Notes under the pieces: generated by a model
Told to the model about the DNA's origin: nothing
What the model saw: the letters and a program-made list of their open reading frames with translations, nothing else
Database searches by the model: none
From: HLUCCA09 sp038745585
Lineage (GTDB): Bacteria > Pseudomonadota > Alphaproteobacteria > Rhodobacterales > Rhodobacteraceae
Assembly: GCA_038745585.1 (NCBI GenBank)
Contig: JBCDLH010000013.1
Location: forward strand, 1-64,000
Direction: 5' to 3'
Length of the DNA: 64,000 nucleotides
Program-made: the position numbers and the translations under genes
Part shown: positions 58,151 to 64,000 of the stretch, piece by piece
Layout of the letters: each line of letters begins with the position of its first letter
Position numbering within the stretch: position 1 is the stretch's first letter

Positions 58151-59602
58151 CTATGCTTCGAGCATCCGTTGCAGGAGCTCCAGGTCTTCGGCGATCTGCG
58201 TGTCGCGCGCTTTCAGCTCTTCGACGCGCTTCACCGCATGCATAACCGTTGTGTGGTCGCGTCCACCAAAGCGCCGCCCGATCTCCGGCAGGGAGCGAGA
58301 GGTCAGCCGTTTCGCAAGATACATCGCCATCTGCCGCGGCCGGGCGACGGTGCGGTGGCGCTTGGGGCCGACCATGTCCGACAGGCGCATATGGTAGTGC
58401 TCGGCGACGGTGCGTTGGATTTCTTCGATCGAGACCTTGCGGTCGGATGCGCGCAGAAGGTCCGACAGGCACTCCTGCGTCAATTCCAACGTCACCTCTT
58501 TGCCGACGAGCGAGCCAAAAGCGAAGAGCTTTGTCAGCGCGCCTTCCAACACGCGCACATTCGTCGTGATCCTGTGGGCGAGAAATTCGAGCACGCTGTC
58601 CCGGATCGCAAGGCCCGGATAGCTCTCGCGATACTGGTCGCGTTTCTGCTGTAGGATACCGAGGCGCAGCTCGTAATCGGTCGGGTGAAGATCCACCACC
58701 AATCCCGATTGCAGGCGGCTTGCGATCCGGTTTTCGAGTTTCTTGATCTCGACCGGCGCGCGGTCGGCAGAGATTATAATCTGTTTGTTTTGGTCGACGA
58801 GCGCGTTGAATGTGTGGAAAAACTCTTCCTGTGTCGTGTCCTTGCCAGCTATGAACTGTACATCGTCGACCATCAGAACGTCGACCGTGCGGAAGATTTC
58901 CTTGAATTCCATCGTGCCGTTCTCGCGCAGCGCCTGCACGAAGCGATACATGAACTGCTCTGCCGAAAGGTAAACGACCTTAAGGTCGGGCCGGAAGGTC
59001 TGCAGGTGCCAGGCGATGGCGTGCATCAGATGTGTCTTGCCGAGCCCCACGCCGCCATAGAGGAAAAGCGGGTTGAAGGTAACAGCCGCTCCCTCCGCGA
59101 CGCGGCGTGCTGCGGCGTGGGCGAGTTGGTTTGGCTTGCCGACAACAAACGTCTCGAACGTAAAACGCTTGTCGAGCGGTGCGCCTGGAAGCTCAGCAGC
59201 GCCGCCGACATGGGCCATCTTTGCGGCATGTCCACTTGCTTGCGGGCCGGTCGCAATCACCGCTTGCTCGCCCTTGGGCTGAGCGTTGCGGCGCGTTGAA
59301 TTGCCCGCTCGCCCCTCCTGGTCGCGGCACTCCGTAGAGGTGTCGATGCTCCCTACGCCCTGTGTGGCGACGCTCAGTTCTACGCGATCGACGGGGACCC
59401 CAGTGCGGGCAATGTGCTGACAGATCTTGTCGGCGTAGTTCTGGGTCACCCAGCTCCGTACGAAAGTGGACGGCGCGCTAAAGTGCGCCACGCCGTCCTC
59501 AAACGTGTTGAATTCCAGCGGCTCGATCCACGCGCTAAAGTTTGCTTCTCCGATTGCCTTTTCCAGACCCACGCATACCTGCCCCCAAGTATCATTCGTC
59601 AT
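58151..59602 (-). CDS. dnaA: Chromosomal replication initiator DnaA
   Basis: This 483-aa initiator has domain I (residues about 1-80), a variable linker (about 80-145), an AAA+ domain with Walker A GGVGLGKTHLMHA and Walker B VLMVDDVQFI, and the DNA-binding domain with FGGRDHTTVMHAVKRVEEL. It melts the origin in its ATP form. The ATG at 59602 is the first start. A 515-nt region upstream carries an unusual cluster of palindromes that could serve in its control or in origin function. Confidence 0.96.
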   Translation of the reverse strand: MTNDTWGQVCVGLEKAIGEANFSAWIEPLEFNTFEDGVAHFSAPSTFVRSWVTQNYADKICQHIARTGVPVDRVELSVATQGVGSIDTSTECRDQEGRAGNSTRRNAQPKGEQAVIATGPQASGHAAKMAHVGGAAELPGAPLDKRFTFETFVVGKPNQLAHAAARRVAEGAAVTFNPLFLYGGVGLGKTHLMHAIAWHLQTFRPDLKVVYLSAEQFMYRFVQALRENGTMEFKEIFRTVDVLMVDDVQFIAGKDTTQEEFFHTFNALVDQNKQIIISADRAPVEIKKLENRIASRLQSGLVVDLHPTDYELRLGILQQKRDQYRESYPGLAIRDSVLEFLAHRITTNVRVLEGALTKLFAFGSLVGKEVTLELTQECLSDLLRASDRKVSIEEIQRTVAEHYHMRLSDMVGPKRHRTVARPRQMAMYLAKRLTSRSLPEIGRRFGGRDHTTVMHAVKRVEELKARDTQIAEDLELLQRMLEA

Positions 59603-59806
59603 GCCGGTCAGTTCGCCCCCGTTGTTTTAACTATGTTCCGGATGCCTCGGGCGCAGGTCCCGGACAGGCGGCTGCTCATGCAACGCGAAATCGCAAACGG
59701 GTGCTGCGCGCCAACGGCCACGCTGGCGCCGATCGGCACGGGGCAAGCCCGCACGCCGAAAGTGAGCTGGAAGCGCCATCCTTGCGTGCGTCGACGCAAA
59801 TTTGGC

Positions 59807-59829
59807 CGTCCATGCGTCGCGCATGGACG
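59807..59829. repeat. Perfect 10-bp hairpin upstream of dnaA
   Basis: CGTCCATGCG (59807-59816) and CGCATGGACG (59820-59829) are exact complements around TCG. It is 205 nt upstream of the dnaA start and directly next to a second inverted repeat at 59831. Confidence 0.8.
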
Positions 59830-59830
59830 C

Positions 59831-59886
59831 GGTCTTTACAACGCCACCGCTCCCCCAACAGAGCGCAACTTGGGGTTGTAAAGACC
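59831..59886. repeat. 12-bp inverted repeat with nested hairpin upstream of dnaA
   Basis: GGTCTTTACAAC (59831-59842) and GTTGTAAAGACC (59875-59886) are exact complements 32 nt apart. Inside, CCCCAA (59853-59858) pairs with TTGGGG (59870-59875), which borders the outer right arm. The two arms could be paired protein-binding sites or the base of an extruded cruciform. Confidence 0.8.
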
Positions 59887-60117
59887 CGGTCCCCCCGGAC
59901 ACGAAACGAGTCGCCTAAGTACGCTAGCAAGCGTGAACGAGCCCGCGCAACCGATCTTCGCTGTTGACTTGAACGTTCTGTGACATCGCTTCACGGTCGT
60001 TTTTCGGCGCGAATCTTTTGCTCGAATCGGCGGCAAATCGAGAAGTGCGCAGTGGGGGCCGCGCAGCACAAAGGGCGCCCCACAGGACACCTTTCCAACG
60101 TTAAGTCATTGATTAAT

Positions 60118-60384
60118 TTAAGCTGCGAGTGCTTTGACGCGCGAGGAAAGCCGCGACATTTTACGTGCGACCGTGTTCTTGTGGAGAACACCCTTCGTCA
60201 CGCCGCGCATCAGCTCTGGTTGGGCTGCGCGAAGTGCCGCCTGAGCGGCGGCCGGATCGCCCGAAGCGATCGCCTCTTCGACTTTGCGCAGAAAGGTACG
60301 GATGCGCGAGCGGCGCGCCTTGTTGACGGCGTAGCGGCGCTCGTTCTGCCTGGCGCGCTTTTTTGATTGGGGCGTGTTGGCCAT
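60118..60384 (-). CDS. rpsT: 30S ribosomal protein S20
   Basis: This 88-aa protein begins MANTPQSKKRARQNERR and carries the S20 core GVLHKNTVARKMSRLSSRV. It binds 16S rRNA early in 30S assembly. Position next to dnaA is typical of Rhodobacterales. A sigma-70-type promoter with ideal spacing lies at 60423-60451 upstream. Confidence 0.96.
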   Translation of the reverse strand: MANTPQSKKRARQNERRYAVNKARRSRIRTFLRKVEEAIASGDPAAAQAALRAAQPELMRGVTKGVLHKNTVARKMSRLSSRVKALAA

Positions 60385-60422
60385 GTTCTCTCTGACAAAC
60401 GCAATAGATTTCGGAAGTCGTG

Positions 60423-60451
60423 CTGTTAGACAGCGCTACCTGTCGAGTCAA
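60423..60451 (-). promoter_or_regulatory. Putative rpsT promoter
   Basis: On the minus strand TTGACT (-35) is followed after 17 nt by TAACAG (-10). The start would lie about 30 nt upstream of the rpsT ATG. The -35 is one mismatch from consensus; the -10 is weaker, as is usual in alphaproteobacteria. Confidence 0.6.
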
Positions 60452-60493
60452 CACCCTTGGAGGTGGTTTTGGGCCATCCACACCCTTCCCCGC

Positions 60494-61270
60494 CTACTTG
60501 TCTCGGAACTGTGCCTCGCGCTTTTCTAGGAATGCTGCCATGCCCTCTTTCTGGTCCTCGGTCGCAAAGAGCGCGTTAAAGAGGCGCCGCTCGAATAGGA
60601 GGCCCTCGCGCAGCGGCGTCTCGTAGGCGCGGTTCACTGCCTCTTTGACGGCCATCGCTGTCAGGGCCGATTTCTCGGCGATTTTGCCCGCCGCTTCCAT
60701 CGCTTCCTCCATCAGCTTTTTGGCCGCAACGACCCGCGAGACGAGCCCGCATTGCTCGGCCTCTTCAGCATCCATGAAGCGGCCCGTCAGGTGCATGTCC
60801 ATGCTCTTGGCTTTGCCGACGAAACGCGTGAGGCGCTGTGTCCCGCCGAGGCCCGCGACCGTGCCAAGGTTGATCTCGGGCTGGCCGAACTTTGCCGTGT
60901 CCGAAGCGATGATGAAGTCGCACATCATTGCGAGCTCGCAGCCGCCGCCGAGGGCATAGCCCGAGACCGCAGCGATGATCGGCTTGCGCGTTCGCATAAT
61001 CTGCTCGGCCTCTGCGGCAAACATATCGCTGGCGAACGCATCAACAAAGCTCCGGTCAGCCATCTCCGAGATATCGGCCCCGGCCGCAAACGCCTTTTCT
61101 GACCCGGTCAGGATAATGCACCGCACCCGTTCATTGCTCTCTGCTTCCAGCAGCGCTGTGGCAAGCTCTCCAAGCAGTTGGGCATTGAGCGCGTTCAGTG
61201 CTTCGGGCCGGTTCAGCCGGATCAGACAGACATGATCGTTGACCTCGACGATGAGCGTCTCGAATGCCAT
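60494..61270 (-). CDS. Enoyl-CoA hydratase
   Basis: This 258-aa crotonase hydrates trans-2-enoyl-CoA in beta-oxidation. The oxyanion hole FAAGADISEM and GYALGGGCELAM, and both catalytic glutamates (in GGGCELAMMCD and FGQPEINLG), are present, so hydratase activity is expected. I use the ATG at 61270 (MAFETLIVEVND) after AAAGGCG; in-frame codons continue to 61330. It lies between mutM and rpsT. Confidence 0.92.
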   Translation of the reverse strand: MAFETLIVEVNDHVCLIRLNRPEALNALNAQLLGELATALLEAESNERVRCIILTGSEKAFAAGADISEMADRSFVDAFASDMFAAEAEQIMRTRKPIIAAVSGYALGGGCELAMMCDFIIASDTAKFGQPEINLGTVAGLGGTQRLTRFVGKAKSMDMHLTGRFMDAEEAEQCGLVSRVVAAKKLMEEAMEAAGKIAEKSALTAMAVKEAVNRAYETPLREGLLFERRLFNALFATEDQKEGMAAFLEKREAQFRDK

Positions 61271-61331
61271 TAGGGCGCCTTTCGCAGTTTCGACCCGCGC
61301 GAGCGTTATCAGCCTTGCGCGCGGGTTCAAC

Positions 61332-62183
61332 CTATCTTTGGCACACCGCGCAGTAGAACGAGGACCGTCCGGATTGGACGACGCGGCGCACCGTTCCTGT
61401 GCAACCCTGCGTCACGCAGGGCGCACCCTCGCGGCCGTAGACGCGGAAGTTGTGCTGAAAATATCCAAGCTCGCCATCGGCTTGGCGATAATCCCGGAGC
61501 GAGGAGCCGCCGGCCTCAATCGCTTCCGTCAGGACGTCCCGGATCGCTGGGACAAGCCGCGCGACACGCGCCGCCGAGAGCCGGCCAGCCTTCCGCAGGG
61601 GCGAGATCCCGGTCCGGTGTAGCACTTCGCACACATAGATATTGCCGAGCCCGGCAACGACGCGTTGGTCGAGCAGGGCCGCTTTGATCGGTGTCTGCCG
61701 GCCCTTGAGCCGCGCAATGAGATAAGCCTCGTTAAACGCGTTGCCGAGCGGCTCGGGCCCGATGCTGGCGAGCAGAGGGTGCCGATCCTCCTGACCGGTC
61801 GGCATCAAATCCATCGCGCCAAAGCGGCGTGCGTCGTTATAGGTGATGCGGGCGCCGCCTTCCATGTCGAGAACGACATGGTCGTGCTTTTCGGGCAGGC
61901 GATGCTCAAAGTGATACTGCCCCTGCGGGACGCCCGAGATAAGGACGCGGCCCGACATGCCCAGATGGACGAGCAGCGTTTCGCCTGTGCTGAGGTCGGC
62001 GAGGAGGTATTTTGAGCGTCGGCGAAGCCGCTCGACCACGGCGCCCTCTAGCCTTTCTGCCATGTGTTCGGGCAGGGGCCAGCGGAGGTCGGGCCGCCGT
62101 ATATCGGCCCTGAAGATGCCTTTACCCTCGACTACCGGAAGAAGGCCGCGCCGCACCGTTTCGACTTCGGGGAGCTCGGGCAT
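61332..62183 (-). CDS. mutM: Formamidopyrimidine-DNA glycosylase
   Basis: This 283-aa repair enzyme removes 8-oxoguanine and formamidopyrimidines. The catalytic N-terminal PELPEVETVRRGL (Pro as nucleophile after Met removal), the helix-two-turn-helix region LGNIYVCEVLHRTGISPLR and the C-terminal zinc finger (CVTQGC and CAVC) are present. Its start overlaps the 3' end of the upstream membrane-protein frame by 52 nt. Confidence 0.95.
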   Translation of the reverse strand: MPELPEVETVRRGLLPVVEGKGIFRADIRRPDLRWPLPEHMAERLEGAVVERLRRRSKYLLADLSTGETLLVHLGMSGRVLISGVPQGQYHFEHRLPEKHDHVVLDMEGGARITYNDARRFGAMDLMPTGQEDRHPLLASIGPEPLGNAFNEAYLIARLKGRQTPIKAALLDQRVVAGLGNIYVCEVLHRTGISPLRKAGRLSAARVARLVPAIRDVLTEAIEAGGSSLRDYRQADGELGYFQHNFRVYGREGAPCVTQGCTGTVRRVVQSGRSSFYCAVCQR

Positions 62184-62761
62184 GAATCCTCTGACACCGC
62201 TGCATCGCGCCGCTCCAACGCCTCGATCAGCGTTGCGCGACCCGAGACATATTTCAGAACTTCGGCCCGTCGCCCACCGCGAAATCGCAGCTTGAGAAAG
62301 TAGTCGCCTGCGTCTTCGAGGCGTCGGAGCTCGCCGAGCGGGTAGCTGCGCTGTAAGCAGAATGGGCTCGGAACACGGATCACATTGCGCGTAACGTCAG
62401 TTTTATTGGTCCAGATGTAGATCAGGTACCACGCGGACACGATCAGAAGGCTGAGGCGGAGCCAATCGGCCTCCGCCGCAGGGGCGCCGCTCGGCTGACC
62501 ACCTTCGAGCATCGAAAGACCGGTGACGATCAAGAGCGGCACAACGAGTGTCCCAAGAAGACGCAGCCCCCACGTCGCGCGGGGATGTGTGGTACGAAGC
62601 TCTCGCTGGCAGATGCCCCTGCGCCCATTTCCCAGATCGCGAGGCCCGATTGCGGGTCGGCGTTGCTGCGATTGATTGGGCGCGCCAAGTCTTCGCGGCT
62701 CCGGATCGATAAGAGCGCACGGCCGCGCCGAGCGAGATACTAGGCAAAAAGTACAAGGCAA
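62132..62761 (-). CDS. Putative small membrane protein overlapping mutM
   Basis: I do not recognise this protein by name. The supported part is the second two-thirds: two membrane helices (LRLLGTLVVPLLIVTGL and LRLSLLIVSAWYLIYIW) followed by a PH-like cytoplasmic segment (SYPLGELRRLEDAGDYFLKL, then LKYVSGRATLIEALE). The only start codon before the first helix is a TTG at 62761 without a ribosome site, and the first 55 residues look non-conserved. It may have lost or changed its start, or use an unusual one. It overlaps mutM by 52 nt. Confidence 0.5.
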   Translation of the reverse strand: MPCTFCLVSRSARPCALIDPEPRRLGAPNQSQQRRPAIGPRDLGNGRRGICQRELRTTHPRATWGLRLLGTLVVPLLIVTGLSMLEGGQPSGAPAAEADWLRLSLLIVSAWYLIYIWTNKTDVTRNVIRVPSPFCLQRSYPLGELRRLEDAGDYFLKLRFRGGRRAEVLKYVSGRATLIEALERRDAAVSEDSCPSSPKSKRCGAAFFR

Positions 62762-62836
62762 AGCAGAGAGATGACGACGGTTCGGTACAACGAGCCTTGG
62801 CTCCCATCGCGGGCGTGGTGCGGCGGTCGGTTGCGT

Positions 62837-62863
62837 TTGTCACGCCCCGACGCGGGCTATATG
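62837..62863 (+). promoter_or_regulatory. Possible ubiE promoter
   Basis: TTGTCA is followed after 15 nt by TATATG, about 29 nt before the ubiE ATG. The spacing is short of the 17-nt optimum, so this is a tentative call. Confidence 0.35.
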
Positions 62864-62891
62864 GACGGCGTGCAAACTTTGAGGCGAGATC

Positions 62892-63650
62892 ATGCCAGAT
62901 CACGGGCCCGATGGGCCGACCACGCATTTCGGCAACCGCACTGTCCCGGAGGCCGAGAAGAAGGGCCTCGTTGAGGGCGTCTTCACCTCGGTCGCCGCGC
63001 GTTATGACATCATGAACGACTTGATGTCGGGGGGCATCCATCGGCTCTGGAAAGATGCGATGATGGATTGGCTCGCGCCGCGCCCCGGGCAGCGTCTCCT
63101 CGATGTGGCGGGCGGCACGGGCGATATCGCGTTTCGCTTTCTCGGGCGCGCGCCTGGGGCCCATGCAACGGTCTGCGATCTGACAGAGGCGATGCTGGCG
63201 GCTGGGCGTGGCCGTGCCGCCGCGGCCGACCTCGAGGACCGGCTGGATTGGATCGTAGGCGACGCGATGGCATTGCCCTTCGAGGCGCACTCCTTCGATG
63301 TCTACACGATCTCCTTTGGCATTCGGAATGTGACGCGCCCGGAGGAGGCGCTTGCCGAGGCCTTTCGCGTTTTGCGTCCCGGCGGGCGTTTGATGGTGCT
63401 GGAATTCTCTCAGCTTCCGAACCCGGCGCTGCAATGGACTTATGATCGTTACTCGTACAACGTGATCCCGGTGATGGGGCAGGCGGTGACCGGGGACCGG
63501 GCGAGCTATCAGTATCTTGTGGAATCAATCCGAAGATTTCCCGATCAAGAAAGCTTTGCCGCGCTGATCCGGACGGCCGGGTTTGAGCAGGTCAAATACC
63601 GCAATCTGACCATGGGCATTGCCGCGCTTCATTCCGGCTGGAAGCTCTAA
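62892..63650 (+). CDS. ubiE: Demethylmenaquinone/ubiquinone C-methyltransferase UbiE
   Basis: This 252-aa SAM methyltransferase performs the C-methylation step of ubiquinone synthesis. Motif I is LLDVAGGTGDIAF, and the UbiE signatures YDIMNDLMSGGIHRLWK and FGIRNVTRPEEAL are present, as is SYQYLVESIRRFPDQE. GAGGCGAG precedes the ATG. It is followed 4 nt later by ubiB, the usual Rhodobacterales pair. Confidence 0.96.
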   Translation: MPDHGPDGPTTHFGNRTVPEAEKKGLVEGVFTSVAARYDIMNDLMSGGIHRLWKDAMMDWLAPRPGQRLLDVAGGTGDIAFRFLGRAPGAHATVCDLTEAMLAAGRGRAAAADLEDRLDWIVGDAMALPFEAHSFDVYTISFGIRNVTRPEEALAEAFRVLRPGGRLMVLEFSQLPNPALQWTYDRYSYNVIPVMGQAVTGDRASYQYLVESIRRFPDQESFAALIRTAGFEQVKYRNLTMGIAALHSGWKL

Positions 63651-63654
63651 CCCC

Positions 63655-64000
63655 TTGCGCGGGCCGCACAATATATGGCGTCTGATCCGCACGGGCGCGA
63701 CATTTGAACGGACCGGGGCGATGGGCGTCGTGCTGGAAGCGATGCGCGCGCCCCCGCATCTGCGGGTCTTGGCGCGGGTGCTCGGCTGGCCCTTCAAGTG
63801 GCTTGGTCTGCGCGGCGATCCGAACCAACCTCCGGTGACGCGGGCGTTGACCGCGCTTGGGCCGGCCTACATCAAGTTTGGACAGATCATGTCGACACGG
63901 CCAGACGTGGTCGGCGACGAACTCGCGCTGCAACTGCGCGTTCTGCAAGACAAGCTCCCACCGTTTTCGCGGTCCGAGGCGTTGCGGTCGCTCCGCGCCG
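63655..64000 (+). CDS. ubiB: Ubiquinone biosynthesis kinase-like protein UbiB, 5' part
   Basis: The window ends inside this gene after 115 codons. The frame shows LRGPHNIWRLIRTGATFERT and later LGPAYIKFGQIMSTRPD, the nucleotide-binding signature of UbiB/ABC1 proteins with the KxGQ motif. No ATG exists at the conserved N-terminus, so the start appears to be the TTG at 63655, 4 nt after the ubiE stop. UbiB acts with the membrane complex that makes ubiquinone. Confidence 0.85.
   Translation, partial: MRGPHNIWRLIRTGATFERTGAMGVVLEAMRAPPHLRVLARVLGWPFKWLGLRGDPNQPPVTRALTALGPAYIKFGQIMSTRPDVVGDELALQLRVLQDKLPPFSRSEALRSLRA

Larger units (their letters stand above)
59603..60117 (-). other. 515-bp gene-free stretch between rpsT and dnaA
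   Basis: No coding region is supported. It contains a palindrome TGCGTCGACGCA (59787-59798), a 10-bp hairpin (59807-59829), a 12-bp inverted repeat (59831-59886), a small repeat ACGCT-AGCA-AGCGT (59921-59934), three GANTC sites near 59909, 60010 and 60025, and an AT-rich patch next to the rpsT stop. I find no convincing DnaA box, so calling it the origin is not justified from sequence alone. Confidence 0.6.

Noticed and set aside
60104..60119. TTAA-N8-TTAA resembling a CtrA site
   Set aside because: The spacing is 8 rather than 7 and it borders the rpsT stop codon; it may just be the AT-rich 3' end of that gene.

Overview
The window is a GC-rich (about 65-70%) stretch of an alphaproteobacterial chromosome, most likely from the Rhodobacterales (roseobacter/Rhodobacter relatives). 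The evidence is the gene order rpsT-dnaA-dnaN-recF-gyrB with mutM, ubiE and ubiB alongside, the FnrL/HemN/CcoGHIS set with FNR boxes, a c_y-like membrane cytochrome c, a form I CO dehydrogenase cluster, short-form HisG with HisZ, and a dispersed intergenic element (three copies here) of a kind I associate with this order. There are no phage genes, insertion sequences, CRISPR arrays or tRNA/rRNA genes. It reads as core chromosome with metabolic modules.

Layout. 0-3 kb: translationally coupled ureide (purine) degradation genes, a PuuE-UraD fusion, a ureidoglycine aminohydrolase-like cupin and AllA. 3.4-4.3 kb: argF. 4.6-9.2 kb: ccoGHIS (cbb3 oxidase assembly and copper supply) behind an FNR box. 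9.2-13.6 kb: an rRNA-type methyltransferase, clpS, a HAD hydrolase and a D,D-carboxypeptidase with a SPOR domain. 13.7-19 kb: two SDR proteins (one lacks the catalytic lysine), an unknown small protein, a P1-family peptidase, an alpha/beta hydrolase and a succinate-semialdehyde-type dehydrogenase. 19.2-22.7 kb: a membrane cytochrome c with a tandem-repeat linker, hemN and fnrL, the last two sharing one FNR box. 22.9-24.6 kb: an acyl-CoA synthetase. 24.8-32.8 kb: coxM-S-L-D-E-F, a mocA-like gene and coxG. 32.9-36.8 kb: gnd and hrpB. 36.9-40.6 kb: a DUF1127 protein, ruvCAB and an unknown protein. 40.7-46.8 kb (minus strand): a dimethylglycine-dehydrogenase-like FAD/GcvT enzyme and hisS-hisZ-hisG. 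46.8-52.7 kb: slyX, a secreted SPOR/PG-binding/trypsin-fold pseudoprotease, trkH and an ABC exporter. 53-62.8 kb (minus strand): gyrB, recF, dnaN, dnaA, rpsT, a crotonase, mutM and a small membrane protein. 62.9-64 kb: ubiE and the start of ubiB, cut by the window end.

How it fits together: the picture is an aerobic heterotroph that adapts to low oxygen through FnrL (cbb3 assembly, oxygen-independent haem synthesis), oxidises CO as extra energy (form I Cox), recycles purine nitrogen and oxidises methylated amines. The least explained items are the pseudoprotease with all three triad positions substituted, the lysine-less SDR, the palindrome cluster upstream of dnaA, the composition-shifted segment inside hisS, the shared FNR box that may give a leaderless hemN mRNA, and the dispersed repeat that abuts the recF start. 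I did not find a clearly new defence or mobile system.
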